A stretch of 64,000 nt of DNA from Pseudomonas sp. Seg1 (GCF_018326005.1 NZ_AP021903.1:1676001-1740000), one strand, 5' to 3'; shown: positions 27,719 to 36,885, counted from the first letter of the stretch. The notes: generated by a model from the letters alone, not told the origin. Made by a program: numbers and translations.

Positions 27719-28585
27719 ATGGGCTATCTACTTTTTGTCACGCTGATCCAGGCGTTTTCCTTCAGCCTGATCGGCGAATACCTGGCCGGGCATGTCGACA
27801 GTTACTTCGCGGTGCTGGTGCGTGTGGTGCTGGCCGGGCTGGTGTTCATCCCGCTGACGCGCTGGCGCTCGGTGGAACCGGCGTTCATGCGCGGCATGCT
27901 GCTGATCGGCGCGTTGCAGTTCGGCGTGACCTACGTCTGCCTGTATCTGAGCTTCCGCGTGCTGACGGTGCCTGAGGTTTTGCTGTTCACCATCCTCACG
28001 CCGCTGCATGTGACGCTGATCGAAGACGCGCTGAACCGCCGCTTCAATCCGTGGGCGCTGATTGCGGCGCTGGTGGCGGTGGGCGGCGCGGCGGTAATTC
28101 GCTTCGATAGCATCAATCCGGACTTCTTTATGGGTTTCCTGCTGCTGCAACTGGCCAACTTCACCTACGCGGCAGGGCAGGTGATGTACAAGCATCTGGT
28201 GGCGAAACACCCGAGCGATCTGCCGCATTACCGGCGCTTCGGCTTCTTCTACCTCGGTGCATTGGCGGTGGTCTTGCCTGCATTCCTGATGTTCGGCAAG
28301 GCCAACTTCCTGCCGGAAGCGCCGTTGCAATGGGGCGTGCTGCTGTTCCTCGGCCTGGTCTCGACCGCGCTCGGTTTGTACTGGTGGAACAAAGGCGCGT
28401 GCATGGTCAACGGCGGCACGCTGGCGGTGATGAACAACCTGCACGTGCCGGTGGGGCTTTTGCTTAACCTGCTGATCTGGAATCAGCATGAGGAACTGGG
28501 GCGGTTGTTCCTCGGCGGGAGTGTGATTCTGGCAGCGGTGTGGATCAGCCGGTTGGGTATCCGCAAATCTGCGGCCACCTCATAA
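27719..28585 (+). CDS. EamA/DMT family transporter
   Basis: The ATG at 27719 starts MGYLLFVTLIQAFSFSLIGE, and the 288-residue protein has about ten membrane segments in two EamA repeats. It has a conserved YLAGHVDSYFAVLVR motif and a WWNKGACMVNGG loop. This sub-group is annotated as carboxylate/amino acid/amine transporters, but the substrate is not known. Confidence 0.87.
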   Translation: MGYLLFVTLIQAFSFSLIGEYLAGHVDSYFAVLVRVVLAGLVFIPLTRWRSVEPAFMRGMLLIGALQFGVTYVCLYLSFRVLTVPEVLLFTILTPLHVTLIEDALNRRFNPWALIAALVAVGGAAVIRFDSINPDFFMGFLLLQLANFTYAAGQVMYKHLVAKHPSDLPHYRRFGFFYLGALAVVLPAFLMFGKANFLPEAPLQWGVLLFLGLVSTALGLYWWNKGACMVNGGTLAVMNNLHVPVGLLLNLLIWNQHEELGRLFLGGSVILAAVWISRLGIRKSAATS

Positions 28586-28590
28586 TCCCC

Positions 28591-28680
28591 TGTAGGAGTG
28601 AGCCTGCTCGCGATGGCGGTGTGTCAGTCAATATTGATTTGTCTGACACACCGCCATCGCGAGCAGGCTCACTCCTACAG
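28591..28680. repeat. Near-perfect 90-bp REP palindrome
   Basis: The arms TGTAGGAGTGAGCCTGCTCG... and the exact inverse extend over about 37 bases each, with roughly 15 bases between. It lies at the convergent ends of the EamA and mechanosensitive channel genes and could block transcription in both directions. Confidence 0.9.
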
Positions 28681-28695
28681 TTTTGATCGGTGAAG

Positions 28696-29994
28696 TTACA
28701 TCAGATGTTTTTCAGGTTCGGGAATGTGGCTTGCGCCCAACACCGCCGGCAGCAACCCGGTACGCAAATCCCCACCACTCGGCTGCTGATACAGGCTCAA
28801 ACCAAACTCCGGCAGCACCGCCAGCAGATAATCGAAAATATCCCCCTGAATCCGCTCGTAATCGGCCCACACCGTGGTCGTCGTGAAGCAGTAGATTTCC
28901 AGCGGAATGCCCTGCGCCGTGGTCTGCATCTGCCGGACCATGCAGGTCATGTTCGGCTGAACCTCGACATGACTCTTCAGATACGCCAGCGCATAAGCGC
29001 GAAAGGTGCCGATGTTGGTCATGCGCCGACGGTTGGCCGACATTGCTGCGACGTTGCCCTGCGCCTCGTTCCACGCCTTGAGTTCGGCTTTCTTGCGGCT
29101 CATGTAGCCGGTCAGCAGGTGCACCTGGGAGAGCTTTTCTTCTTCATCATCGCGAATGAAACGCACGCCGCTGGCGTCGATGAACAGGCTGCGCTTGATC
29201 CGTCGCCCGCCGGACTGCTGCATGCCGCGCCAGTTTCTGAACGACTCGGACATCAGCCGCCAGGTCGGGATCGAGACGATGGTCTTGTCGAAGTTCTGCA
29301 CCTTGACCGTGTGCAACGTGATGTCGACCACGTCACCATCGGCGCCGACTTGCGGCATCTCGATCCAGTCGCCGACCCGCAGCATGTCGTTGCTGGTCAG
29401 TTGCACGCTGGCAACGAACGACAGCAGAGTGTCCTTGTAGACCAACAGAATCACCGCCGACATCGCGCCAAGACCGGACAGCAGCAACAGCGGCGAGCGG
29501 TCGATCAGCGTGGCGACGATGATGATCGCGCCAAACACGTACAAGACCATTTTTGCCAGTTGCACGTAGCCTTTGATCGAGCGGGTACGGGCGTGTTCGG
29601 TGCGCGCGTAGATGTCGAGCAAGGCATTGAGCAGGGCGCTGATCGACAGCAGCAGGAACAGAATGGTGAACGACAGCGCGACGTTGCCAAGGAACGTCAT
29701 CGCGGTTTTGCTCAGTTCGGGCACCAGGTGCAGGCCGAACTGGATCACCAGCGACGGCGTCATCTGCGCCAGGCGCTGAAACACCTTGTTGTGGCGAAAG
29801 TCGTTGATCCAGTGCAGGGACGGCTGGCGACCGAGCATGCGACTGGCGTGCAGGATCAGATAACGCGCCACTCGTCCGAGTACCAGCGCGATCACCAGCA
29901 GCAGGGTCAAGGCGAGGCCGGCCTGCAGGAACGGATGCTGTTCGAGGGTGCCCCAGAGGTCCTGGGCTTTGAGCCAGAGCTGTTTGAAATCCAT
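28696..29994 (-). CDS. MscS-family mechanosensitive ion channel (YbdG-like)
   Basis: From ATG 29994 the 432-residue protein has about five N-terminal membrane segments. The MscS pore and beta domain follow, with LLSGLGAMSAVILLVYKDTLLSFVASVQL and the GDWIEMPQVGADGDVVDITLHTVKV stretch. The length and long N-terminal membrane region match YbdG-type channels, which open on osmotic downshock. An upstream in-frame start at 30030 is less likely. Confidence 0.88.
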   Translation of the reverse strand: MDFKQLWLKAQDLWGTLEQHPFLQAGLALTLLLVIALVLGRVARYLILHASRMLGRQPSLHWINDFRHNKVFQRLAQMTPSLVIQFGLHLVPELSKTAMTFLGNVALSFTILFLLLSISALLNALLDIYARTEHARTRSIKGYVQLAKMVLYVFGAIIIVATLIDRSPLLLLSGLGAMSAVILLVYKDTLLSFVASVQLTSNDMLRVGDWIEMPQVGADGDVVDITLHTVKVQNFDKTIVSIPTWRLMSESFRNWRGMQQSGGRRIKRSLFIDASGVRFIRDDEEEKLSQVHLLTGYMSRKKAELKAWNEAQGNVAAMSANRRRMTNIGTFRAYALAYLKSHVEVQPNMTCMVRQMQTTAQGIPLEIYCFTTTTVWADYERIQGDIFDYLLAVLPEFGLSLYQQPSGGDLRTGLLPAVLGASHIPEPEKHLM

Positions 29995-30185
29995 GAGAGA
30001 AACGATTCTTCTGTAAGACGCGATGGGCAATTAGAGCATTTAAGACGCTGTGTATTACCGTTAGAGACAAATCGAGCAACAAAAAAGCCACTGATTACGT
30101 CCGTTTGTATAAAGAAACTCGGCCTGAGCGCTCGAAACCGGTAACCTATGCAGCTGTTTTTTTGCATATCTTCGAGGTAGCACCC

Positions 30186-31526
30186 GTGTTTTCCCAATTC
30201 GCCCTGCACGAACGCCTGCTTAAAGCTGTGGCCGAGCTGAAATTTGTCGAGCCAACGCCTGTGCAAGCCGCGGCCATCCCGCTGGCGCTCCAAGGGCGTG
30301 ATTTGCGGGTGACGGCGCAAACCGGTAGCGGCAAAACCGCCGCTTTCGTCCTGCCGATCCTCAATCGCCTGATCGGCCCGGCCAAGGTTCGCGTCAGCAT
30401 CAAGACCCTGATCCTGCTGCCGACCCGCGAGCTGGCCCAGCAGACTTTGAAGGAAGTTGAACGCTTTTCGCAGTTCACCTTCATCAAGTCCGGCCTGATC
30501 ACCGGCGGTGAAGACTTCAAAGTGCAGGCGGCGATGCTGCGCAAAGTGCCGGACATCCTCATCGGCACCCCGGGCCGGATGATCGAGCAACTCAACGCCG
30601 GCAACCTCGACCTCAAAGAAGTCGAAGTACTGGTGCTCGACGAAGCCGACCGCATGCTCGACATGGGTTTCGCCGAAGACGTCCAGCGTCTGGTCGACGA
30701 ATGCCCGAACCGTCAGCAGACCATGCTGTTCTCCGCTACCACCGGCGGTTCCGGCCTGCGCGAGATGATCGCCAAGGTGCTGAACAACCCTGAGCACTTG
30801 CAGCTCAACGCGGTCAGCCAGCTGAACTCGACAACCCGTCAGCAGATCATCACCGCCGACCACAACCAGCACAAAGAACAGATCGTGAACTGGCTGCTGG
30901 CCAACGAGACCTATCAGAAGGCCATCGTCTTCACCAATACCCGCGCCATGGCCGACCGCATCTACGGGCGTCTGGTGGCTCAGGAATACAAGGCGTTCGT
31001 GCTGCACGGCGAGAAAGACCAGAAGGATCGCAAACTGGCGATCGACCGTCTGAAGCAGGGCGGCGTGAAGATTCTGGTGGCCACCGACGTCGCGGCCCGT
31101 GGTCTGGACGTTGATGGTCTGGACCTGGTGATCAACTTCGACATGCCACGCAGCGGCGACGAATACGTACACCGTATCGGTCGTACCGGCCGCGCCGGTA
31201 ACGACGGTCTGGCGATCTCGTTGATCTGCCACGGCGACTGGAACCTGATGTCGAGCATCGAGCGTTATCTGAAGCAGAGCTTCGAGCGCCGCACCATCAA
31301 GGAAGTCAAAGGCACCTACGGCGGACCGAAAAAGGTCAAGGCCTCGGGCAAAGCTGTCGGCGTGAAGAAGAAAAAGACCGACGCCAAGGGCGACAAGAAG
31401 AAAACCGCCGCCAAGACGCCGACCAAGCGCAAGAGCGTCAACCGCCCGAAACCGGACTCTCTGGTGAGCAGCGACGGCATGGCCCCGCTCAAGCGCCGCA
31501 AGCCGGCAGAGCCTGCGGCTGAGTAA
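30186..31526 (+). CDS. DEAD-box ATP-dependent RNA helicase
   Basis: A GTG start at 30186 is used because GAGGT lies eight bases upstream and the product begins directly at the Q-motif region. Motifs are AQTGSGKT (residues 44-51), PTREL, DEAD, SAT and HRIGRTGRAG. The C-terminal 80 residues are lysine-rich and probably bind RNA. The 446-residue length fits the SrmB/RhlE-like group, but which paralogue it is cannot be decided. Confidence 0.9.
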   Translation: MFSQFALHERLLKAVAELKFVEPTPVQAAAIPLALQGRDLRVTAQTGSGKTAAFVLPILNRLIGPAKVRVSIKTLILLPTRELAQQTLKEVERFSQFTFIKSGLITGGEDFKVQAAMLRKVPDILIGTPGRMIEQLNAGNLDLKEVEVLVLDEADRMLDMGFAEDVQRLVDECPNRQQTMLFSATTGGSGLREMIAKVLNNPEHLQLNAVSQLNSTTRQQIITADHNQHKEQIVNWLLANETYQKAIVFTNTRAMADRIYGRLVAQEYKAFVLHGEKDQKDRKLAIDRLKQGGVKILVATDVAARGLDVDGLDLVINFDMPRSGDEYVHRIGRTGRAGNDGLAISLICHGDWNLMSSIERYLKQSFERRTIKEVKGTYGGPKKVKASGKAVGVKKKKTDAKGDKKKTAAKTPTKRKSVNRPKPDSLVSSDGMAPLKRRKPAEPAAE

Positions 31527-31544
31527 GTCGATTCAGGCACACAG

Positions 31545-31575
31545 AAAAAACCCGGACAATGTCCGGGTTTTTTTT
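31545..31575. terminator. Bidirectional intrinsic terminator
   Basis: CCCGGAC-AAT-GTCCGGG (31551-31567) has six As before and eight Ts after it. It separates the convergent helicase and 199-aa genes. Confidence 0.92.
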
Positions 31576-31588
31576 CGTCCAGCGTTTG

Positions 31589-32188
31589 TCAGTTGCCCAG
31601 CAGGCCGCTGGTGTCGGCATCAAAGCGCTGTTTCGCCTGAGCAGCCGCCGGTTTCAATGCAGCGAGCAGGGCAGCCTCGCTGTACAACCGAGTGACGGCC
31701 AGGTCCCTGGGCGTCGGCTCGATCGGGATCAGCAGCTCTTCACCGTCAGCATGCAGCCAGATCGCCACAACGTTGAGCGCAGATACAAACAACAGCCGCA
31801 GCTCCACGGTTTTGCCCTGCAACTGCGGCGATTGCTCTGCCAGTTTCAGCGCACCCACCGTGGCGGCGGCGAGGTCGCCGTGGTTCAACGAGGCGAACTC
31901 GACATGCCCGCGCACTTCAGCCAATTGTGCATCGGCAATCGTTACGCCATCGGCAAACACCAGGTAATGCCAATCGCCGATCCGCGCGTTCTGCAGACCT
32001 TTGCCGTTGCTCAGGTCGTCCAGACTGAGCGAGTAGCCACGATAAGCCTCGCTGAGACTGATCTTCGCCGCAGCGGCGTTGGCGAATTGGCGGTTGACGC
32101 CAAAGCCCCGGGTTTGCAGGGCGGCTTGCAGTGCCGGACGCAAGGTCTGTACGCCGTTGGAAGGCGCCTTTGGATAAGTCAGTTGCAT
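31589..32188 (-). CDS. Hypothetical partner of the AvrRpt2-like protease
   Basis: The 199-residue protein has no signal peptide, membrane segment or recognised domain; it looks like a mixed alpha/beta soluble protein. Its ribosome-binding site AGGAGG overlaps the TAG stop of the upstream protease gene, twelve bases away, so its translation is coupled to the protease. By position it could be an inhibitor, chaperone or second effector. No function can be assigned. Confidence 0.8.
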   Translation of the reverse strand: MQLTYPKAPSNGVQTLRPALQAALQTRGFGVNRQFANAAAAKISLSEAYRGYSLSLDDLSNGKGLQNARIGDWHYLVFADGVTIADAQLAEVRGHVEFASLNHGDLAAATVGALKLAEQSPQLQGKTVELRLLFVSALNVVAIWLHADGEELLIPIEPTPRDLAVTRLYSEAALLAALKPAAAQAKQRFDADTSGLLGN

Positions 32189-32200
32189 GATGTCGCCCTC

Positions 32201-32782
32201 CTAGTTTTTTACGGTGAAGTAAGTGTTGGTCCAGTTGCCGCCGCCGTTGTAGGAACGGGGGAAAGCATTCAGGGCGCGGGTCGAGTAGCCGTAGATCGAG
32301 TCTGCGACCAGCACGTAATCGCCGTTGGTGCCGTAGATCGTCAGGAAATGCGCACCGCCGCCGTACCAGGCGCAACGCAGGCCGACCGGTCGGCCCATGC
32401 TGATCTGGTTCTGGATGGCCGACATCTGCAGCGAGCCCTGATTCATGCCGTTGTAACTGCGGGTGATCCGCAGCGCGGTGTCCAGATAGCCATAGACGTT
32501 GCACGGCCCGGGTTGATTGCAGCAGTTGCGGTCCAGTGCCGAGCTGGCGACCCCGCACTGGGTCCAGTTTCCAGTGCCGTAATAGTTGCCGACCGAGGCG
32601 GAGACGGCGGCCCAGCACCAGTTGGTCTGGGTCTGCTTTTGCATGTTGAAGTTGAGACTGGCGGCCAGCGCGTTGACCTGTGCAGCGGCTTCGACTTCGA
32701 CCAGTTGCGGGTCGAGAAGATGGCCGATCAGGCATCGTGGCAAAGTTTCGCCGGTAAATCGGGCTGCTTCTGTGGTTAACAT
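32201..32782 (-). CDS. Papain-like cysteine protease, AvrRpt2 type (C70)
   Basis: The 193-residue protein has a papain-like triad in the right order: Cys56 in NWCWAA, His145 in GGAHFLTIYG and Asp161 in VADSIYG. The WCWAA...H...D layout and length fit the AvrRpt2-type (C70) family, whose plant-pathogen member cleaves host proteins. About 40 residues precede the core and could hold a cleavable or export segment, but there is no classical signal peptide. ATG 32782 follows GGAGG by seven bases. The 199-aa gene is translated from the same mRNA. The target is unknown. Confidence 0.8.
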   Translation of the reverse strand: MLTTEAARFTGETLPRCLIGHLLDPQLVEVEAAAQVNALAASLNFNMQKQTQTNWCWAAVSASVGNYYGTGNWTQCGVASSALDRNCCNQPGPCNVYGYLDTALRITRSYNGMNQGSLQMSAIQNQISMGRPVGLRCAWYGGGAHFLTIYGTNGDYVLVADSIYGYSTRALNAFPRSYNGGGNWTNTYFTVKN

Positions 32783-32966
32783 TTTCAATCCTCCATGAGT
32801 GAAAACAAGCGTCCAGCTTGTATGGGTGTTGCGGTATTACAGAGCGATCGGTATTCAACGGTTGCCATCTCCGATGGCCGGTGCCGATCTCCTTGCTCGA
32901 AGTAACCGTAGTCATGAATATGCATTTGTGCAAATAAATAAATGCACTAATGCATTTTTACGGTCG

Positions 32967-33032
32967 AAAGATTGCAGCCTTTGGCAGCTTCTACAGGGTT
33001 CGGTGTAGGCGCTGCCGAAGGCTGCGATCTTT
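32967..33032. repeat. Palindromic repeat, AAAGATCGCAGCC family
   Basis: AAAGATTGCAGCCTTTGGCAGC and GCTGCCGAAGGCTGCGATCTTT are inverse arms around CTACAGGG-type sequence. It is a fourth Pseudomonas-style palindrome type in the window. The rest of 32789-33038 shows no gene. Confidence 0.75.
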
Positions 33033-33038
33033 AGTTTT

Positions 33039-33314
33039 TTAGCTTTCGGTTTTCTTCTCTGCTTTATCCAGCTCTTTCAAGCGCTGATCAATCAACTGAC
33101 ACTTGTCCGGCAGATCCGCACTGGCCGTGCCCAGATCCATCTTCTGCAACTCAGCGTTGATTTCCTTGGCCTTGGCTGGATTCTGCTCGGTGAGCTTGGC
33201 GACTTCCTTGGCCAGTTGTTCGCGTTTGGCGGTGGCTTCTTCCGGCGTGCAGGCCCAGACGGGCAGGGCGCAGGCAAGAGTGGCGGCGAGGGTGAGCTTG
33301 ATCAGGGTTTTCAT
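33039..33314 (-). CDS. Small periplasmic protein, hypothetical
   Basis: The 91-residue product has a signal peptide (MKTLIKLTLAATLACALPVWA), then a lysine- and glutamate-rich helical region with coiled-coil character and two cysteines. No known domain was recognised. The gene is monocistronic on the minus strand. Confidence 0.75.
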   Translation of the reverse strand: MKTLIKLTLAATLACALPVWACTPEEATAKREQLAKEVAKLTEQNPAKAKEINAELQKMDLGTASADLPDKCQLIDQRLKELDKAEKKTES

Positions 33315-33398
33315 CGTGGCAGGCCTCAGTTCCGGTTAAGGCGGGTTAACCGGTTGAGGCCTGGGTGGCGGGAAAAGTTCAGAATCTGTACTTGCCTT

Positions 33399-34133
33399 TC
33401 AGTCTCCATGGCAGCAACTGGACTTTGCTTTTGCCTCATACCGATCATGATGACGAACCCACTCCATGATCTCGTCCTCATTGCGGCCCTTGGGTGTGAG
33501 ATCGAGGTAGTTGTAGGCGCCAACCAACATGTCCAGGCCACGGGCGTAGGTTGAATAAGTATGGAATATCTCGCCTTTATCGTTGCGATAAAAAACGCTT
33601 AGCCCCGGCATCTCTTCCTCGGCACTGTCGGTCTTTTCATAGTTGTACGTAGCCTTTCCTGCAGCCACATCCCCAGCCCGGGCACAGACACCGAAGTCAT
33701 AGTTGAAGTCGCAGCCTTCTGAAGACACCCAGTCAAACTTCCAGCCCATCCGCCGTTTGAAATCCTGAAATTCGTTGAACGGCGCGTGGGAAACAGCAAC
33801 GACAGCGATGTCGTGATGGGCCAGGTGCTGGTTGGCGCCATCAATGTGGTCGCTGAGGAATGAGCAGCCCTGGCAGCCTTCTTCCCAATCCTTGGCAAAC
33901 ATGAAGTGGTAAACCACCAACTGGCTGTGTTTACCGAACAGGTCCGCCAATTTCAGTTCGCCGTTCGGGCCCTGAAAGTGGTAGTCCTTGTCCATCTTCA
34001 CCCAGGGCAAGGCGCGGCGTTCGGCGCTGAGCCGATCGCGTTCCCTGGTGAAGGCTTTTTCGTGATCGAGGTGTTGCCTACGGGCGGTGAGCCATTCTTC
34101 GCGCGATACCACCGGATGATTCTCAACGTTCAT
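33399..34133 (-). CDS. DUF899 thioredoxin-like protein
   Basis: The 244-residue protein matches DUF899: REEWLTARRQHLDHEKAFTR near the N-terminus, LPWVKMDKDYHF, and VVYHFMFAKDWEEGCQGCSFLSDH with a CxxC-like CQGC pair. Proteins of this family adopt a thioredoxin-like fold, but the reaction is not known. The C-terminal KSSCCHGD could bind metal. Confidence 0.88.
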   Translation of the reverse strand: MNVENHPVVSREEWLTARRQHLDHEKAFTRERDRLSAERRALPWVKMDKDYHFQGPNGELKLADLFGKHSQLVVYHFMFAKDWEEGCQGCSFLSDHIDGANQHLAHHDIAVVAVSHAPFNEFQDFKRRMGWKFDWVSSEGCDFNYDFGVCARAGDVAAGKATYNYEKTDSAEEEMPGLSVFYRNDKGEIFHTYSTYARGLDMLVGAYNYLDLTPKGRNEDEIMEWVRHHDRYEAKAKSSCCHGD

Positions 34134-34308
34134 GATGATTTCTCCTGCGGGGTTGAAACCGTCTGTTTCAGACTAGTCGTTTAACCCTCGGGGAATTCGA
34201 CAGACCGCCGGTCGGTCATCTCGCAAAACGCGGCTGAACGGCTGCGACAGGCTCGGGTCACAACCTATGACAGCGCCATAAACCATGCGCACCGGAGGTT
34301 GAATCAGG

Positions 34309-34701
34309 ATGACGACTTATAAGTGGGATTTGATTGAGCGTTTGCTGCACGAAGTGCAGAACAGCGCTGGCGAAAGTTTCGCGCCTCGAAAATACGCCGA
34401 GGACTATGCGGCGGAGAAAGCCAATTCAGGTGAACAGATCGAGAATCTGGATCATCTGAAAACGCTGGCCTGTGAGTATGAAAGTCTGCTGCTCGACCGC
34501 GGGTATATCGCGCCGCGCCCGGACCATGAGGGCAGCACCGGCAACAATTTCATTCTGACCCCGCGCGGATCCAGCCTGCTGAGCCTGATCGACAGCAGCA
34601 TCCCCGGCAATGATCATCCGCGCCAGGTGCTGGATGAGCAGGAGGATGCGCTGGATGAGGCGACATTTGACGAAGTAGCGTCTAAAGCCCAGATCGCCTG
34701 A
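34309..34701 (+). CDS. Hypothetical protein, possibly winged-helix
   Basis: The 130-residue protein has an N-terminal helical region (YKWDLIERLLHEVQ) and a YESLLLDRGYIAPRP...NNFILTPRGSSLL stretch that looks like the wing of a winged-helix domain, somewhat like DUF2513 proteins. The C-terminus is acidic. The function is not known. Confidence 0.7.
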   Translation: MTTYKWDLIERLLHEVQNSAGESFAPRKYAEDYAAEKANSGEQIENLDHLKTLACEYESLLLDRGYIAPRPDHEGSTGNNFILTPRGSSLLSLIDSSIPGNDHPRQVLDEQEDALDEATFDEVASKAQIA

Positions 34702-34718
34702 GTTTACGCAGATCGCCC

Positions 34719-34806
34719 TGTAGGAGTGGGCCTGCTCGCGACCACGATGTGACAGCCACATAAACAGCGTCTGTCACACCGCGATCGCGAGCAGGCTCAC
34801 TCCTCC
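34719..34806. repeat. REP-type inverted pair
   Basis: TGTAGGAGTGGGCCTGCTCGCG and CGCGAGCAGGCTCACTCCT arms flank about 45 bases at the convergent ends of the 130-aa gene and the lipoprotein gene. Confidence 0.85.
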
Positions 34807-34824
34807 AATTGAAATACGTGATGC

Positions 34825-35694
34825 TCAGGGTTTTTGCCTGGCCTTCAGACACTTCAAGTCATTGAAATCCTTCCGTACACCCTCGATCTTCTTCAACAAC
34901 CGCTGACGCTGCTGCGGCGTACTTACCGCCATCAAGTCCACCGCCAGTGCGCGTCCCTGCGCCTCGGTATCGGCAAAGGCTTTGCGATAATCCGCTGTCC
35001 ATAAACTCTCGCGATTGACCAGAAGCGTTTGGATTCGTTGTGGGAACTCCGGGCTGTTACGCTGCGCGACGGCGGCGCTGAACTGCTTCTGCCAATGCGC
35101 ACGATTGGCGATCCACTGGGTGTTCTGATCGCCCAGCGCCGTTGACCAGGCCATCACCCGTTGTTCCTGAGGCGCGCTCAAAGGGCCGAGCCAGTCGTTC
35201 AGGCGTTTATCCATGCGTGCAGCGCGTTCGGCGATCTGTTGGCTGAGCGGTGGCTTGAGGTATTCCTGCTGACGTTTGCGCAGATCCTTGGCAAACGCGT
35301 CGTTCATTTCCGCGACCTGCTTGTCATCCAGCCCCTGCAACAACTCGATTGCAGACGGAGTGATTTCTCGTGCGGTTTCAGCGATGGCCTGTTTGGCTTC
35401 CACGGTGCGCGACTGAAGTGCTGCGTCGGTGACCTGATTGGTTTCGACCATGGTCTGCAAGCGATCCAGCCAATCCAGATAGCCTGGCAATTGCGTGGTG
35501 CAGTGCCAACTCAGGTGTTCCTTGAGTCGCTCGTTGAACCAGTCTTTCTGCTCGCCGTTCATGTCCACATAGTCGCTGAGCGTCCATGGGATGATCACGT
35601 CGAGGTTGCGATAGGCCAGGCCGACGCGACTGCAGGCGCCGAGGGCGAGGGTAAATATCAACAGGGCGGCAATGTTTTTGAACCAGCGAGACAT
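34825..35694 (-). CDS. DUF6279 family lipoprotein
   Basis: The 289-residue protein has a lipoprotein signal with lipobox LGAC and acylated Cys21. The mature part is almost all helical and rich in Trp, Gln and Arg. It begins with the conserved GLAYRNLDVIIPWTLSDYVDMN. The DUF6279 family is envelope-located but uncharacterised. Residue 22 is serine, which predicts outer-membrane sorting. Confidence 0.85.
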   Translation of the reverse strand: MSRWFKNIAALLIFTLALGACSRVGLAYRNLDVIIPWTLSDYVDMNGEQKDWFNERLKEHLSWHCTTQLPGYLDWLDRLQTMVETNQVTDAALQSRTVEAKQAIAETAREITPSAIELLQGLDDKQVAEMNDAFAKDLRKRQQEYLKPPLSQQIAERAARMDKRLNDWLGPLSAPQEQRVMAWSTALGDQNTQWIANRAHWQKQFSAAVAQRNSPEFPQRIQTLLVNRESLWTADYRKAFADTEAQGRALAVDLMAVSTPQQRQRLLKKIEGVRKDFNDLKCLKARQKP

Positions 35695-35772
35695 GGGCCA
35701 ATCCTTGCGTGAGCCTGGCTTCGAAAGTCTGATTCCTATGTGAACGCAGAAGGTGTGCGGCAGTTCAGCCGA

Positions 35773-36489
35773 TCAATAGAACGCGCGTTCGGCCTTGAGC
35801 GTGACGAGGCCGTCGCACTCGCTGTTATGGCCGGAGTAGGCCGAGCAATCGCTGCCGCTGAGGCTGGAATTGCTGTAGATCAGGTCCAGATTGACGCCCA
35901 TGATCGGACGCGAGAATTTCACCGACCAATCGGTGAAGCTGCTGACGTAGCCACCGTCCACAGCGACCGGTGTGTTCAGTTGGTGGGTGGTGTATTTCAT
36001 GCTGACGCCAATGCCAAACGGCTGATTGCCGCCAAGGTCGGCGAACAGGGTGTTGTTCTGTTTGTCCGGATCGTTGCTCAAGGCGATGCCGAATCGGCTG
36101 CCGAGCAGGGTCAGGCCACCGAACAGTTCCTGGCTGTCGAGGGTATCCACCTTGGGATAGCTGTAGTGAATCATCCCGACTTCATAGCCAAGCGTGTTAT
36201 CGAAGGGTTGTTTGAAGCCGACGTAGGAATCGATCTCGAGGTTTTTGCCCGGAGTGATGCCCATGCTCGGTGCGTATTGGCCAACATAGAGCCCACTGTT
36301 ATGGCTCAGATCGAGGCCGCCGTGGAATGAACCGACCGCCGCGGGTTTGACCAGGCCTTGGGCCATGCTGCGGCTCGGAGTGGTGCCGAGTTTGAGGTCG
36401 AAATCGCCGAGCTCACGCTGGAAAATCTGCGCGTGCGCAGTCGTGCATGCCAGCAGGCCTACAAGCAATAAACAGGATGTTTTGCGCAT
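35773..36489 (-). CDS. TorF-like putative porin
   Basis: The 238-residue product has a signal peptide (MRKTSCLLLVGLLACTTAHA) and alternating beta-barrel-like strands, ending in AERAFY with a terminal aromatic residue. The GLDLSHNSGLYVGQYAPSM segment is characteristic of the TorF/Gcw_chp family of small outer-membrane proteins. The permeant is unknown. Confidence 0.8.
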   Translation of the reverse strand: MRKTSCLLLVGLLACTTAHAQIFQRELGDFDLKLGTTPSRSMAQGLVKPAAVGSFHGGLDLSHNSGLYVGQYAPSMGITPGKNLEIDSYVGFKQPFDNTLGYEVGMIHYSYPKVDTLDSQELFGGLTLLGSRFGIALSNDPDKQNNTLFADLGGNQPFGIGVSMKYTTHQLNTPVAVDGGYVSSFTDWSVKFSRPIMGVNLDLIYSNSSLSGSDCSAYSGHNSECDGLVTLKAERAFY

Positions 36490-36696
36490 GCGTCACTCCA
36501 TGAACAGCGAGCGCTGGCCGGCGGGCCTGCTGAAACGCTTGATCTAGACGCGTGCAAGGATACCGGCGAATGATCGGCATTGAAGGCCGTTCGTCGATTT
36601 ATACAAGTTTGATTAAACAGAGGTGGGGTGTGGCGAGGGTGCCAGTCCAGACGCTTCGAAGCTCAAAGCGCCTCAGGACGGGTGTATTACCGGGTG

Positions 36697-36885
36697 TTAC
36701 TTCTTGCCCAGGCTGATCTGCTTGGACGGGCCGAACGTCTGGCCGCTGACGCCTTTGGCAATTTGCTGAATCTCGCCGCCGGACTTGAGGAACGCTGCGA
36801 TCTGATCGTTGATCGATTCGCTGGTTTCAACGGCTGGAGCTGGCTTTGCTTTGCTGGTGGATGCTTTTACACGCATGGCGGCCAT
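36697..36885 (-). CDS. Small hypothetical protein with a SutA-like motif
   Basis: The 62-residue protein has a Lys/Ala/Pro-rich N-terminal tail and the motif INDQIAAFLKSGGEIQQI. From memory this resembles the FLSRGGKVQEI motif of SutA, the Pseudomonas RNA-polymerase-binding protein, but the acidic region of SutA is absent. An internal ATG at 36876 is also possible. Confidence 0.65.
   Translation of the reverse strand: MAAMRVKASTSKAKPAPAVETSESINDQIAAFLKSGGEIQQIAKGVSGQTFGPSKQISLGKK

Noticed and set aside
34719-34806. REP-type palindromes considered as CRISPR repeats
   Set aside because: They are inverted pairs at scattered sites with unequal spacing, not direct repeats separated by unique spacers.
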